A DNA stretch of 64,000 nt from Streptomyces luteolus (lineage in GTDB: Bacteria; Actinomycetota; Actinomycetes; Streptomycetales; Streptomycetaceae): positions 1 through 64,000 of the forward strand of contig NZ_JASCIS010000003.1 of the NCBI RefSeq assembly GCF_029968015.1, read 5' to 3'. The position numbers were made by a program, and so were the translations under genes. The notes below the pieces were generated by a model, which ran no database searches, had not been told where the DNA came from, and worked only from the letters and a program-made list of their open reading frames with translations. The first letter of the stretch is position 1; every line of letters begins with the position of its first letter. Below, one piece after another: positions 35,142-44,552 of the stretch.

Positions 35142-36062
35142 TTATTCCTCCTCCCCCAGGTACGCCTCGATCACCTTCGGATCGGTGCGCACCTGCTCCG
35201 GTGTGCCGGCGGCGATGACGACGCCGAAGTCGAGCACGGTCACGCGGTCCGCTAGATCCATGACCAGGCGCATGTCGTGGTCGATCAGGACGACCGAGCA
35301 GCTGAACCGTTCGCGGACGTCCAGGAGATGACCGGCCATCGCCACCGTCTCCTCGAAGCCCATACCGGCCACCGGCTCGTCCAGCAGCAGCAGCTTCGGC
35401 TCCATCGCGATCGCGCGGGCGAACTCCACGCGCTTGGCGACCCCGTAGGGCAGGGCCGTGACCTTCTCGTGCAGGACGTCGGCCAGCTCGAACATCTCCG
35501 CGATCCCCGCGACGTGCTCGCGTTCCGCCCGCTCTTCCCCCCGGGCCCGGCCCCACCACAGCGCCCCCGAAACGATGCCGGTACGCGTCAGCCGGTGCCG
35601 ACCCAGCAGCAGGTTGTCCAGCACCGTCAGGCCGGTGAACAGGCCGTGGTTCTGGAACGTGCGGGCCACCCCGGCCCGTGCCGCCCTGCCCCGGCGCCCG
35701 GCCAGCTCCACCGCACCGAGCCGCACCGACCCGGTCTGCGGCCGGTAGACGCCGGTCAGGCAGTTGAGCAGCGAGGTCTTGCCGGCCCCGTTCGGGCCGA
35801 TGACCGCCATCAACTCGCCCGGCTCGACAGTGAAGCTCACCTCGTTCAGTGCCGTCACGCCTCCGAACCGCAGGGTGAGCGCGCTGACGTCCAGGCGTCC
35901 GGGCTTGTCCCCGGTCTGCGTCTTGTCCCCCGTCACCGTCTTGTCCTTCGACGCCGCGTTGTCCGTCGTCACCGTCTTGTCCGTCGTCACTGCCTTGTCT
36001 GGCGTCAACGTCTTGTCTGTCGACGCCGCCGTGTCCGTCGACGCCGCCTTGTCCGTCGTCAC
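35142..36062 (-). CDS. Branched-chain-type ABC ATPase (LivG-like) with repeat N terminus
   Basis: 306 residues. Residues about 55-306 are a normal LivG ATPase: Walker A GPNGAGKTS, signature region LPYGVAKRVEFARA, Walker B LLLLDEPVAG, switch His in LIDHDMR. Residues 1-54 are an unusual low-complexity extension of nine hexapeptide units of the type (V/A)T(T)DKT, encoded by an 18-bp tandem repeat that includes the GTG start. Several later GTG codons within the repeat could also be starts, so the true N terminus may be shorter. The start overlaps the LivF-like stop by four bases (GTGA). Confidence 0.88.
   Translation of the reverse strand: MTTDKAASTDTAASTDKTLTPDKAVTTDKTVTTDNAASKDKTVTGDKTQTGDKPGRLDVSALTLRFGGVTALNEVSFTVEPGELMAVIGPNGAGKTSLLNCLTGVYRPQTGSVRLGAVELAGRRGRAARAGVARTFQNHGLFTGLTVLDNLLLGRHRLTRTGIVSGALWWGRARGEERAEREHVAGIAEMFELADVLHEKVTALPYGVAKRVEFARAIAMEPKLLLLDEPVAGMGFEETVAMAGHLLDVRERFSCSVVLIDHDMRLVMDLADRVTVLDFGVVIAAGTPEQVRTDPKVIEAYLGEEE
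35901..36062 (-). repeat. Nine 18-bp tandem units encoding the LivG-like N terminus
   Basis: Nine imperfect copies of GTGACGACGGACAAGACG read in frame from the start codon. Typical translated units are VTTDKT, ASTDKT and VTGDKT. The copies differ by point changes, and all are exactly 18 bp, so the frame is kept. No other LivG protein I know of carries such an extension. Confidence 0.85.
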
Positions 36063-36892
36063 CGCGAGACCACCCCCTGCTGCTCGGCGCGCCGCTGCCG
36101 GGCGAGTTCGCGGATGCTGACGCCCTCCCGCTCCCCGATCCCGAGGTACAGGCGTTGCACCTCCGGGTCGGCCAGGAGCGTGGCGGCTGGACCGTCCAGC
36201 ACGACCCTGCCGGTCTCCAGCACGTAGCCGCGGTCGGCGATGGACAGCGCCATGCGGGCGTTCTGCTCGACCAGGAGCACGGTGGTGCCCTGGCGGTTGA
36301 TCTCGGTCAGGTTGTCCCGGATGCGGCGAACCATGGCAGGCGCGAGGCCGAGGGAGGGCTCGTCAAGTATCAGGAGCCGGGGTCCGGCGAGCAGCGCGCG
36401 TGCGATGGCCACCATCTGCTGTTCACCGCCGGAGAGGTAGCCGGCGGTCGCGCGGCGCCGCTCGGCCAGAATCGGGAAGAGGGAGTAGACCCGGTCGAAG
36501 TCGGCGGCCACGGCCCGCTTGTCGGCGCGGGTGAACGCCCCGGTGCGCAGGTTCTCCTCCACGGTGAGTTCGGCGAAGACCCGTCGACCCTCCATGACCT
36601 GTGCGATGCCGCGCCGCACCACGTCGGCGGGGTCCAGTCCGAGGAGGGAGGTTCCTGCCAGCGTGAGCGTTCCCCCGGTGATGTGGCCCTTGTGGGCGGG
36701 CAGCAGGCCCGTCAGCGCCCGCAGGAGCGTCGTCTTGCCCGCCCCGTTCGTTCCGAGAACCGCGACGATCTCGCCGTCGGAAATCTCCAGACGCACCCCG
36801 CGCAGGGCGTGGATGGCGCCGCCGTACCGCACTTCGAGGCCGTCGAGGGACAGCAGAGCTCCTCTCTCGGTCGTACCTCTGTGGTCGTTCAT
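36059..36892 (-). CDS. Branched-chain-type ABC ATPase (LivF-like)
   Basis: 277 residues. Walker A LGTNGAGKTT, the LivF-type Q-loop region AQVMEGRRVFAELTVEENL, signature YLSGGEQQMVAIARAL, Walker B LLILDEPSLGLAP and switch His replaced by the LLVEQNARM motif typical of LivF. It energises the importer together with the LivG-like subunit. The ATG used here has a weak ribosome site; a TTG 87 bases upstream would extend the protein with an unusual N terminus. First gene of the leftward importer operon. Confidence 0.9.
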   Translation of the reverse strand: MNDHRGTTERGALLSLDGLEVRYGGAIHALRGVRLEISDGEIVAVLGTNGAGKTTLLRALTGLLPAHKGHITGGTLTLAGTSLLGLDPADVVRRGIAQVMEGRRVFAELTVEENLRTGAFTRADKRAVAADFDRVYSLFPILAERRRATAGYLSGGEQQMVAIARALLAGPRLLILDEPSLGLAPAMVRRIRDNLTEINRQGTTVLLVEQNARMALSIADRGYVLETGRVVLDGPAATLLADPEVQRLYLGIGEREGVSIRELARQRRAEQQGVVSR

Positions 36893-37251
36893 CGCCGCCC
36901 GTTGGACAGTGCCGGGGCGGGGCAGCCGGAATTCTCCTCCGGTGACATCCGTGTCTGAGCCGTCATGCCGGACATGCAACAGGCCCCGCGCCCAGGTGGG
37001 CTACAGGGGATACCCGACCGTTAACACACCAGGTCACCCGCATCCCGCGACGCAGGCGCCGGTTGATGCCTGTGAGGGTGGCGGTGGACGGACAGGTCTG
37101 ACATCAACACCCTTGCTGGGGTGGCCAGTTGAACACAACAACGACGCCCCGTGCTGCGGATCACTAACGAGCGGGCATTCCCGCTATCGACGGCTTCAGC
37201 CGGACACCGACCATGAGTGCCGACTCATGCGTCGCAGGGTAAGGAGCACTG
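36893..37251. promoter_or_regulatory. Divergent promoter region between importer and CoA-transferase genes
   Basis: This 359-base gap separates the leftward ABC importer from the rightward CoA-transferase operon and must hold both promoters. The section around 37015-37150 is comparatively AT-rich (ACCGTTAACACACCAGG, GTTGAACACAACAACG). AAGGAG near 37243 is the ribosome site of the first CoA-transferase subunit. The LuxR-type regulator downstream is a candidate binder. Confidence 0.45.
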
Positions 37252-38049
37252 GTGCCCAACAAAGTCATGGCACTCGCCGATGCGGTGGGCACACTCACCG
37301 ACGGCGACCACATCGCCTTCGGCGGTGGCGGCCTGGTCCGCAAACCACTCGCGGCGGTCACCGAGGTCGCCTGCTCGCACCTGAGCGATCTCGGACTGAT
37401 CGCCTTCCTGGGCGGTCCGGACGTGGACATCCTCGTCGGCCTCGACAAGGTCCGCTCCGTCCACTTCGGCTACGTCGGCCTGGACGATCTCGGCCTGGCA
37501 CCCAACTTCCGGCGAGCCCGGGAGCAGGACGGCCTGGAGGCGGTGGAGGCAACCGAGTTCATGGTGCTGGCCGGTTTGGACGCGGCGATCAAGGGTGTGC
37601 CGTTCCTGCCGACCCGCTCGGGGCTGGGGACCGATCTGCTGTCCCTGCCCACTTCCCCCTTCAAGGTCTTCCCCTGCCCGTTGACCGGCACCGACCTCGT
37701 CGCTGTTCCGGCACTGCGCCCGGACGTGGCCTTCCTTCACGTCAACGAGGCCGACCCGACAGGCAACGCCTTCATCCACGGTGACGCCTTCGCCGACCAC
37801 CTCCTCGCCAGGGCCGCCCGGAAGGTGTTTCTCACCGCCGAACGCATCGTGGAACGCCCCGCGAGCAAGGGCACGTTCATCTCCCGCCTCTGGGTGACCG
37901 GCGTGTGCGAGGTGCCCGGCGGCACCGGCTTCACCAGCAATTTCCCCGACCGTCCGCTCGACCGTGCGGCCGCGGCCGAGTATGCCGCCAACGCCGGCGA
38001 CCAGGACTGGCTGCGCAACTTCGTCAAGGACGGAAGGAGCACGCCATGA
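37252..38049 (+). CDS. CoA-transferase-family subunit A, IpdA-like
   Basis: A 265-residue alpha subunit of a family I CoA-transferase-like enzyme. Segments GGGGLVRKPLAAVTEV, AFLGGPDVDILVGLDKVRSV, FGYVGLDD, KGVPFLPTRSGLGTD and PALRPDVAFLHVNEADPTGN match what I recall of mycobacterial IpdA, which with IpdB is a hydrolase opening the last steroid ring as a CoA thioester, not a transferase. The GTG start follows AAGGAG. The stop overlaps subunit B (ATGA). Family is sure; the IpdA function and steroid substrate are inferred from the set of neighbours. Confidence 0.8.
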   Translation: MPNKVMALADAVGTLTDGDHIAFGGGGLVRKPLAAVTEVACSHLSDLGLIAFLGGPDVDILVGLDKVRSVHFGYVGLDDLGLAPNFRRAREQDGLEAVEATEFMVLAGLDAAIKGVPFLPTRSGLGTDLLSLPTSPFKVFPCPLTGTDLVAVPALRPDVAFLHVNEADPTGNAFIHGDAFADHLLARAARKVFLTAERIVERPASKGTFISRLWVTGVCEVPGGTGFTSNFPDRPLDRAAAAEYAANAGDQDWLRNFVKDGRSTP

Positions 38050-38936
38050 CGACGACGCCCGGAACCGACGCGCCCCTGCCCGCCCGTGGCGCGGACTGGA
38101 CCACAGACGAGTTGGTCATCGCGCGGATCGCGCGCGACTTCAGCGGCGAGGTGGTGGCCACCGGTGCCACCGTGCACTCCTATCTGGCCGCCCGGCTGGC
38201 CAAGGCCCTGCACGCCCCGGAGTTGGCGATCGTGGGCGGGTCCCTTGCCGGTTTCGACTGCCCGGTGACCCCGCAGATCCCGGGTGACGAGTTCGTCGCC
38301 GGTCATCTGGCACCGGCGCCGCTGGACTGGCTGGAGCAGTGGGACCTGATCACCGCGGACCGGTTCCGTATCGTTCTGGGGCCCGCCCAGATCGACCGGC
38401 ACGGCAACTGCAACATCTCCGTGCTCGGCGACTGGTCCCGCCCCACGGTGCAGATGATCGGCTCCCGCGGCATCCCCGACGACGCCGCCCGGCTGTCCGA
38501 GCTCTCGTACCACGTGGTCCGTCACTCGACGAAGACCTTTGTGGAACGGGTCGACTTCGTGTGCGGCCCGGGATTCGGCGCCGAACGGCGCCGCCTGGGC
38601 ATGACCACGGGCCTGCCGCGCCGGGTGGTCTCCGACCTGGGCGTGTTCGGCTTCGACCCGGCAGGCGAGCACATGGTGATCGAGAGTCTGCACCCTGGGG
38701 TCAGCTTCGAGCACTGCCGGCAGCGCACCGGATTCGCCTGGCCCGAGCCGGCGGGTCCGATCCCGGTCACCGCGCCGCCCACCGAAGCCGAACTGCGGTG
38801 CCTGCGTGAGGTGGTCGACCCACACGGCGTCCGCCTGGCGGCCACCGGCCAGGCGACGCCCGAGCTCCTCGCCACCCTGTACGCCGCCGAACGCCGTGCC
38901 ATAGCCGAAGCTCAGGCGAAGGGCCCGGTGCCATAA
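38046..38936 (+). CDS. CoA-transferase-family subunit B, IpdB-like
   Basis: A 296-residue beta subunit. Characteristic segments are RIVLGPAQIDRHGNCNISVL, TVQMIGSRGIPDDAARLSEL, RRVVSDLGVFGFDP, MVIESLHPGVSFEHCRQRTG and PTEAELRCLREVVDPHGVR. These match IpdB more closely than glutaconate or acetoacetate CoA-transferases in my memory. The start is coupled to subunit A by a 4-base overlap, as expected for an obligate heterodimer. It is followed after eight bases by a LuxR-type regulator gene, so regulator and enzyme are probably co-transcribed. Confidence 0.8.
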   Translation: MTTTPGTDAPLPARGADWTTDELVIARIARDFSGEVVATGATVHSYLAARLAKALHAPELAIVGGSLAGFDCPVTPQIPGDEFVAGHLAPAPLDWLEQWDLITADRFRIVLGPAQIDRHGNCNISVLGDWSRPTVQMIGSRGIPDDAARLSELSYHVVRHSTKTFVERVDFVCGPGFGAERRRLGMTTGLPRRVVSDLGVFGFDPAGEHMVIESLHPGVSFEHCRQRTGFAWPEPAGPIPVTAPPTEAELRCLREVVDPHGVRLAATGQATPELLATLYAAERRAIAEAQAKGPVP

Positions 38937-38944
38937 TCGCCCAC

Positions 38945-41800
38945 GTGACGCAGACATCGGCTGCCACCACGGCGTTGATCGGCCGCCACGGGGAGCTCGC
39001 CACACTCACCGATCAACTGGCCGATGCCGTGCGCGACCAGGGCGGCACGGTACTCATCTCCGGCGACCCCGGCGTCGGCAAGACCCGGCTGATCACCGAA
39101 TTCGCCGCCGTCGCACAGCGCGAAGGGGCACGCTTCCTGTACGGATGCGCGAACGAGTTCGAGCACGCCCTGCCCTACGGGCCGCTCGGCGCGGCACTGG
39201 AGCGTCCCTTGAGCACGCTGGGGCCCGACGAGCTCGCCTCGATGGCAGGCCCCTCCTGGCCTCGGCTGGGCCTGCTGTTCCCCTCGCTCGCCGCGGCGGC
39301 CGAAGCAGGATCCGGCGAGCGTGCCCACGCCTACTTCGTCCTTGCCCGCACTCTCACCGCGTGGAGTGAGCGTCAACCCCTCGTGCTGGTGATCGACGAC
39401 GCCCACTGGGCCGACGAGGGCACGCTGGAACTCGTCAGCGTGCTGGCCGGGCGGCTGGCCGAAACCCGGTGTCTGCTGCTGCTCGCCTACCGCGGCCGTC
39501 CGCCCGAACTCACCGCACGCGCCGCCTCGTTCTTCGACGAGCTGGAACGAGGGCAGTCCGCTACGAAGCTCACGCTCGGCCCGTTGGACCGCGAGGGCTG
39601 CGCAGGGATGGTCGCCGACCTGACCGGGCACACCGGCAGCGACGCCCTGGCCGAGCAGGTGTTCACCGCCACAGGCGGCAACGCCTTCTATGTCGAGCAG
39701 ACCGTGCGCGCGGTCCTGGAGTCCGGTGCCGCTGACCGCGGCGGCTCGGCGGGCGACGGGACGGTTCTGCCCACGCCCGCGGGCATCGCCCGCTACGTCA
39801 CCGAACGCATACGCCGACTCGGGGGCCCGGCGCAGGCCGTGGCCGAAGTGCTGTCCGCCATGCGGTCGCTGCGGGTGGACGGGCCGATGTACCCGGTGGT
39901 CGGCGACGTGACCGGGTTGGACGAACCCGATCTCGAAGCAGCCCTCGACGACCTGGTCGGCGCGGGCGTACTGGCCGTCCGCAACGAGGACACCATCGAG
40001 TTCGCACAGCCGATCATCCGGACCCTGACGCGCGAGGAGCTGGGGGTCGCCCGAAGGCGCGGTATGCACCGGCGGCTGGCCGACGGGCTGAGAGCCGCGC
40101 GTGAGGGCGGTGCCGCCTTCAGCGCGGTCGACGTGGCGATGCACGTGGCGAAGGGCGCGCGGACCGGAGAACGTGACGCGGTCGAGGAGCTGGCCGCGGC
40201 GGGCGACGAGACGCTGGCCCGCGCCCCGGCCGTTGCTGCGACCTGGTACGCGCAGGCCACCCGGCTGGTCCCGGCCTCCGATCCGGTACGCCGGGCAGAG
40301 CTGTCGGCACGCCAGGCCAGGGCGCTGTTCCTGTCCGACGAACTCGCCGACGCGGTGCGGATCGCCCGCGACGCCTGGCCGAACCTGGTCGGCCAGGCGA
40401 AAGCCGCGGCGGCGGGTATCGCCGTGGCCGCGTTGACCGGGGTGGGGCGGCTGGACGAGGCGCTGCGGGAGGTGGACCGTGCACTGGCCGCGACCGAGGA
40501 CAGCGAGGGCCGCGGCCAGCTGCTGGGCCACCGCATGGGCGTGCTGCTCTACCTTGGCCGCCTGCGGGAGGCCGAGAGCGCCGGACAAGAGGCGTTGCGG
40601 CTCATCGGCGACGACACGGCGGCCCGCGTACGCGTCACACGGCAGCTGGCACAGGCCGCCTTCGCCGCCGGTGATCTGGCCGGGCACCGCCGACTCCACG
40701 ATCAGGCGTTCCGACTCGCCGAGGGGTCACCGGCCGGGCTGCGGGTGTCGGTGCTGTCGTACGGAGGAATCTGCAACGCCGATGCCGGAGACCTCACTGT
40801 GGCCCGGCAGTTGCTGGAAGAGGCCGAGGAGCTGTCCGAAGAGTACGGGACCCCCGTCTACCGGCCCCTGGTGGACACCGGACTGGCCACGGTCCGCTGG
40901 TTGGAGGGCCGGTGGGACGACGCGGTCGCCCGGTGCCTCAAGGCGGCCGGTGAAGCAGAGCGTCAGGGCCGGGCGGAGGCGCTCGGCAGCTGGCCCTGCC
41001 TGGTCACGATCCTGGTGGATCGGGGTGAACTGGCCCAGGCCAGGCGGCAACTCGCCCGCGCACAGCACACCCCCGCCGGTGTGAACCAGCTCGTGTGGCC
41101 CTACCTGGTGTGGAGCAGGGCGCACCTGGAGCGCCTCACCGGCAGACCGGCGGACGCGGTCGCCCTGCTGGAGCAGGTGCTGCACACCGGGCGTACCCCG
41201 CCACCGGTCGTCCTGGACGAACTCGTCGCCGCGGCGCTCGAAGCCGACCAGCCGGGGACAGCACGGCAGGCGATGGAGCGACTGGCCGAACTCACCACCC
41301 GCTACGACACCCCGTACGTGCACGGACTCGCCGAACGGGCCAGGCTCCTCACCGACGGCGACCTCGTGGCGGGCCACCGGGCGCGGGAACGGTTCACCGA
41401 GCTGGGTACCGTGTTCGAACGAGCCCGCACCGAGCTCGCCGTGGGCCGTGCCACCGGCGACGCGGGCCTGCTTGACGGGGCTTACCGGACCTTCGACTCG
41501 CTGACCGCGCACCCGTGGCGGCGCCGGGCCGGCGCCGCGCTGCGCGACGTCGGCGCCCCGGTGCCCAGGCGCCGCCGCCGCTCCGCCGAGGCCGGACTGT
41601 CCGAACTGGAGCACCACATCGCGCAGTTGGTGGCCGAGGGTCTGCCGAACCGGGAGATCGGCGCGATGCTCTCGATCAGTCCGCGCACCGTGGAGAGCTA
41701 CCTGTCCCGGGTGTACGTCAAGACCGGCTGCACCAGCCGGACGGATCTCGCCACCGCGATCGTCACCGGGCGAATCTCACTCGGGGAAGCCGCGGACTGA
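38945..41800 (+). CDS. LAL-type LuxR-family ATPase regulator
   Basis: A 951-residue regulator. An N-terminal AAA/STAND ATPase has Walker A ISGDPGVGKTR (about residues 38-48) and Walker B LVLVIDDAHWADE, then a long helical TPR-like middle, and a C-terminal LuxR-type HTH (ELEHHIAQLVAEGLPNREIG, SISPRTVESYLSRVYVKTGC). Large LAL regulators activate catabolic or antibiotic genes on ligand and ATP binding. It starts eight bases after the IpdB-like gene with GTG, and is therefore the likely pathway activator for this catabolic region. Confidence 0.9.
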   Translation: MTQTSAATTALIGRHGELATLTDQLADAVRDQGGTVLISGDPGVGKTRLITEFAAVAQREGARFLYGCANEFEHALPYGPLGAALERPLSTLGPDELASMAGPSWPRLGLLFPSLAAAAEAGSGERAHAYFVLARTLTAWSERQPLVLVIDDAHWADEGTLELVSVLAGRLAETRCLLLLAYRGRPPELTARAASFFDELERGQSATKLTLGPLDREGCAGMVADLTGHTGSDALAEQVFTATGGNAFYVEQTVRAVLESGAADRGGSAGDGTVLPTPAGIARYVTERIRRLGGPAQAVAEVLSAMRSLRVDGPMYPVVGDVTGLDEPDLEAALDDLVGAGVLAVRNEDTIEFAQPIIRTLTREELGVARRRGMHRRLADGLRAAREGGAAFSAVDVAMHVAKGARTGERDAVEELAAAGDETLARAPAVAATWYAQATRLVPASDPVRRAELSARQARALFLSDELADAVRIARDAWPNLVGQAKAAAAGIAVAALTGVGRLDEALREVDRALAATEDSEGRGQLLGHRMGVLLYLGRLREAESAGQEALRLIGDDTAARVRVTRQLAQAAFAAGDLAGHRRLHDQAFRLAEGSPAGLRVSVLSYGGICNADAGDLTVARQLLEEAEELSEEYGTPVYRPLVDTGLATVRWLEGRWDDAVARCLKAAGEAERQGRAEALGSWPCLVTILVDRGELAQARRQLARAQHTPAGVNQLVWPYLVWSRAHLERLTGRPADAVALLEQVLHTGRTPPPVVLDELVAAALEADQPGTARQAMERLAELTTRYDTPYVHGLAERARLLTDGDLVAGHRARERFTELGTVFERARTELAVGRATGDAGLLDGAYRTFDSLTAHPWRRRAGAALRDVGAPVPRRRRRSAEAGLSELEHHIAQLVAEGLPNREIGAMLSISPRTVESYLSRVYVKTGCTSRTDLATAIVTGRISLGEAAD

Positions 41801-41819
41801 CGACGTCAGGCCGGTCCGG

Positions 41820-41897
41820 CACTTGAGCTCCGCCACCAGGGCCGCACTTGAGGGTCCATCACCAGGGCCGCACTTGAGGCTCCATCACCAGCGCCCG
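41820..41897. repeat. Three tandem copies of a ~26-bp repeat
   Basis: CACTTGAGGNTCCATCACCA-type units occur three times side by side (25, 26 and 27 bp) starting 20 bases after the LuxR-type gene. Each contains CACTTGAG and CACCAG(G/C)GC. They are in the gap before the esterase gene and could be binding sites or slippage products. Confidence 0.75.
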
Positions 41898-42087
41898 CAA
41901 GGTGAAGAGCGGCTCCACCTGCGCCGTACGCCCCGGGTGAGGGCTCGGAGGAACCGGGGGCTGTGCCCCTCCTCCATCCCATCGCGACGCGGCAGCCGCT
42001 TAGCGTTGCGGCAACCACGCTATTCCGCGCTTGTGACCAAGTTCACTCTGGGGCCGACAGCAGGGGCGAGACCTTCAGGGAGCCCAA

Positions 42088-44349
42088 GTGAAAAGACATC
42101 GCTACGCGCGCGGATTGTCCGTCGCGGTCCTCACCGCACTACTGTCCTTGTCCTCCCCGGCTGGTGCCGAGGCCGAGGCCGACGCACGGCCGACAGGCAC
42201 CGCGAAGACCGTGGACGGGAAACTGCACGACTGGAACACCACCGCGCCCAAGACGGCAGGAGCAAGCGCGCTCGCCGACGGCGAGTACGTCTACACCGAC
42301 TACCTCTTCGACGACACGGGCAAGCCGACCGGGCTGGGCGGCTGGACCAACCGCGGGGACTACCGCGGCCAGGCGGCCACCGGCGGCGACTACGCCTACC
42401 CCACCGACCCGAAGCGCTGCGCCCACAACTGCGCCGACCTGCGCGAGGTGCGGCTCTCCCAGGACGGTGACCGGCTCCACGTCGCTGTCACCCTGAACAC
42501 CATGCTGGTCGAGGACGCCACCGTCGCGGCGCTGGCGATCGGCCCGTACGGGCAGGACGGCGGAACACCCCGCGCCTGGCCGCTGGGGGCGAATCTGTCC
42601 ACGCCCGGGACGCAGCACGTGCTGACGCTGTGGGGCAGCGGCGGGGCCTTCGACCAGAGCGACTTGTCCGAGGTCGGCGGCGAGGTGGCGGTGGACCTCG
42701 GGTCCAACACGATCGAGGCGTCCGTGCCGCTCTCCGCGCTCGGCACCGGCCCGAAGTTCCGCGCGTACCTCGGCACCGGACTGTGGGACCCGGCAGCCCG
42801 GTCCTGGCAGGCGCTCCAGGCATCCAACACCACGACCAAGCCGGGAGGCGGAGCGGCCGGCGACCCCCGGGTGTTCAACCTGGGCTTCCGGGCCGGGGAG
42901 AAGGGCCACTGGTTCGACAACCAGCAGGCCGCCGCGCTGAAGTCCGGGGACGTCTCCGCACTGCACGCCGACATCGACCTCACGGCACCGGACCGCGAGC
43001 CCCCGGCCCTCCAACCCGGCTTCCACCAGCGGATCTTCACCTCCTCGGCGACCGTGCCGCGTGGCGACGGGCTGCCCTCCGAGGGCGTCGTGGCGAACGG
43101 CGTGCGAGGCAGAGGCAACGTGTACGTGCCCAACTACGGCACGTGGGTTCCCACCGAGTTCCACTTCGTCGGCAGCCACCTGCCGTACGCGGTGTACGTA
43201 CCGGATTCCGGCATCGACCGGATGACGATGGTGCTGCACGGCGGCTACTACACGCACGGCACGATGACGCTGCAGACCCAGTTCATCGAGATGGCCGAGC
43301 AGGGCAGGACAGTGCTGGTCGCGCCCTTCGCCCGCGGGGTGACCAACTTCGCCACCGACTACGCCCACTTGGCGATGCTGGAGACCTACGACGACGCCCG
43401 CGCCACCTTCCCCACCGCGGACCCCGAACGCACCGCGCTGTGGGGCTACTCGATGGGCGGGCTCTCCGCCAACCGCCTGTCCGTTCTGCACCCGGACCTG
43501 TTCGCCTCCTCCGTGCAGTGGGAAGCGGCCTCCGGCATGGAGGAGGACAAACCCGCAGGCGGAACCGGCAACGGCTATCCGGTCGACCTGGCGGACAACA
43601 CCGCCTGGACGAACACCCTGATACGGCACTGCGAGGCCGACAACGTGGCACCGTACTCCCTGTTGAAGCCGTGGACGGACCGGCTCGAGGCGCTGAAGCA
43701 TCCTTACCGGCTGTGGACGCTCTCGGGGGGCTGTGACCACCTCAACCTGGCGTCGCCGGAGACGGCACCCGACCTCGGCCTGGACGCCGAGGCGACCGAG
43801 CAGGCCCGGATTCCGGACAACCCGCCGCATGTGAGGTTCAAGACCTCCGAGGAGTGGTGGCGTCCGGACATCTCACCCCGGCTGGTCTTCAACAGCGCCT
43901 GGTGGGTCGACGACGTACGGGTCCGCGACACCTCCGCGGGGCTGACGGCGTACGGCACCGTCGACGCGCTGACGCAGGGCCACGGCGGGTACGACCAGCG
44001 CACCGAGGCGCTCCCGGAGCGCGAGGGCAGTACCGGCACCTACCCCTACACCGAGACCGGCCGGGCACCCCAGCAGCCGGGCACGCCGATCGAGAAGGCG
44101 AACGCGTTCACCGCGACCCTGACGAACGTCTCCTCCGCCACCCTCGACAGGGACCGGATGGGGCTGTCCGCAGGCGAGCCGCTGACCGCGACATTGGAGT
44201 CGGACGGCGCCGCCACTCTCCGCCTCACCGGGGCTGCCGGGATGACAGCGGAATCCGGCTGCTCGGCCGTTTCCGTCCGGTCCCAGGGCGATGACCTGCT
44301 CATCGACATGGCGCGCAGCAGCCAGTGCACGCTGCGGCTCGCCCCGTAG
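42088..44349 (+). CDS. Large secreted esterase with N-terminal beta-sandwich
   Basis: 753 residues with a signal peptide (about 1-28). Residues about 35-300 form a beta-rich module with VDGKLHDWN, YVYTDYLFDDTGK and LREVRLSQDGDRLHVAVTLN, like the glucodextranase C-terminal/DOMON-type modules. Residues about 330-600 are an alpha/beta hydrolase of the prolyl-oligopeptidase type: MVLHGGYYTHG, nucleophile Ser455 in LWGYSMGGLS, and a possible catalytic His in LSGGCDHLNL. The C-terminal 130 residues are another beta domain. The GTG start follows AGGGAG. The substrate is not evident; an esterase feeding the CoA-ligase operon downstream is possible. Confidence 0.82.
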   Translation: MKRHRYARGLSVAVLTALLSLSSPAGAEAEADARPTGTAKTVDGKLHDWNTTAPKTAGASALADGEYVYTDYLFDDTGKPTGLGGWTNRGDYRGQAATGGDYAYPTDPKRCAHNCADLREVRLSQDGDRLHVAVTLNTMLVEDATVAALAIGPYGQDGGTPRAWPLGANLSTPGTQHVLTLWGSGGAFDQSDLSEVGGEVAVDLGSNTIEASVPLSALGTGPKFRAYLGTGLWDPAARSWQALQASNTTTKPGGGAAGDPRVFNLGFRAGEKGHWFDNQQAAALKSGDVSALHADIDLTAPDREPPALQPGFHQRIFTSSATVPRGDGLPSEGVVANGVRGRGNVYVPNYGTWVPTEFHFVGSHLPYAVYVPDSGIDRMTMVLHGGYYTHGTMTLQTQFIEMAEQGRTVLVAPFARGVTNFATDYAHLAMLETYDDARATFPTADPERTALWGYSMGGLSANRLSVLHPDLFASSVQWEAASGMEEDKPAGGTGNGYPVDLADNTAWTNTLIRHCEADNVAPYSLLKPWTDRLEALKHPYRLWTLSGGCDHLNLASPETAPDLGLDAEATEQARIPDNPPHVRFKTSEEWWRPDISPRLVFNSAWWVDDVRVRDTSAGLTAYGTVDALTQGHGGYDQRTEALPEREGSTGTYPYTETGRAPQQPGTPIEKANAFTATLTNVSSATLDRDRMGLSAGEPLTATLESDGAATLRLTGAAGMTAESGCSAVSVRSQGDDLLIDMARSSQCTLRLAP

Positions 44350-44381
44350 GGACGACCCTCCAACCGCGCGCCAGACCAAGA

Positions 44382-44464
44382 GGATCCGCCAGTGGGTCGC
44401 CCGGGCACAGGCCAGGGAGAGGGGGCAACCCGTCCTTCGATTCCCGCCGCTTACTGGCGGATCC
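44382..44464. repeat. 12-bp inverted repeat upstream of the CoA-ligase operon
   Basis: GGATCCGCCAGT at 44382-44393 is repeated in perfect inverse as ACTGGCGGATCC at 44453-44464, with 59 bases between. It lies between the esterase stop and the ligase start. Half-sites five or six helical turns apart suit cooperative regulator binding; a small lost element is the other reading. Confidence 0.6.
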
Positions 44465-44552
44465 GCTAATCGTGCGGGAGATCACGCTATCGGCAGGAGG
44501 GAGTCCAGCGCATTCTTGTCCAGCCAGGCGGTTGGAGGAGAGGGGAGCCGGG

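Noticed and set aside
36892..36979. TTG start extending the LivF-like ATPase by 29 residues
   Set aside because: The extension is not homologous to other LivF proteins and has no ribosome site at the right distance; the internal ATG gives a standard N terminus.
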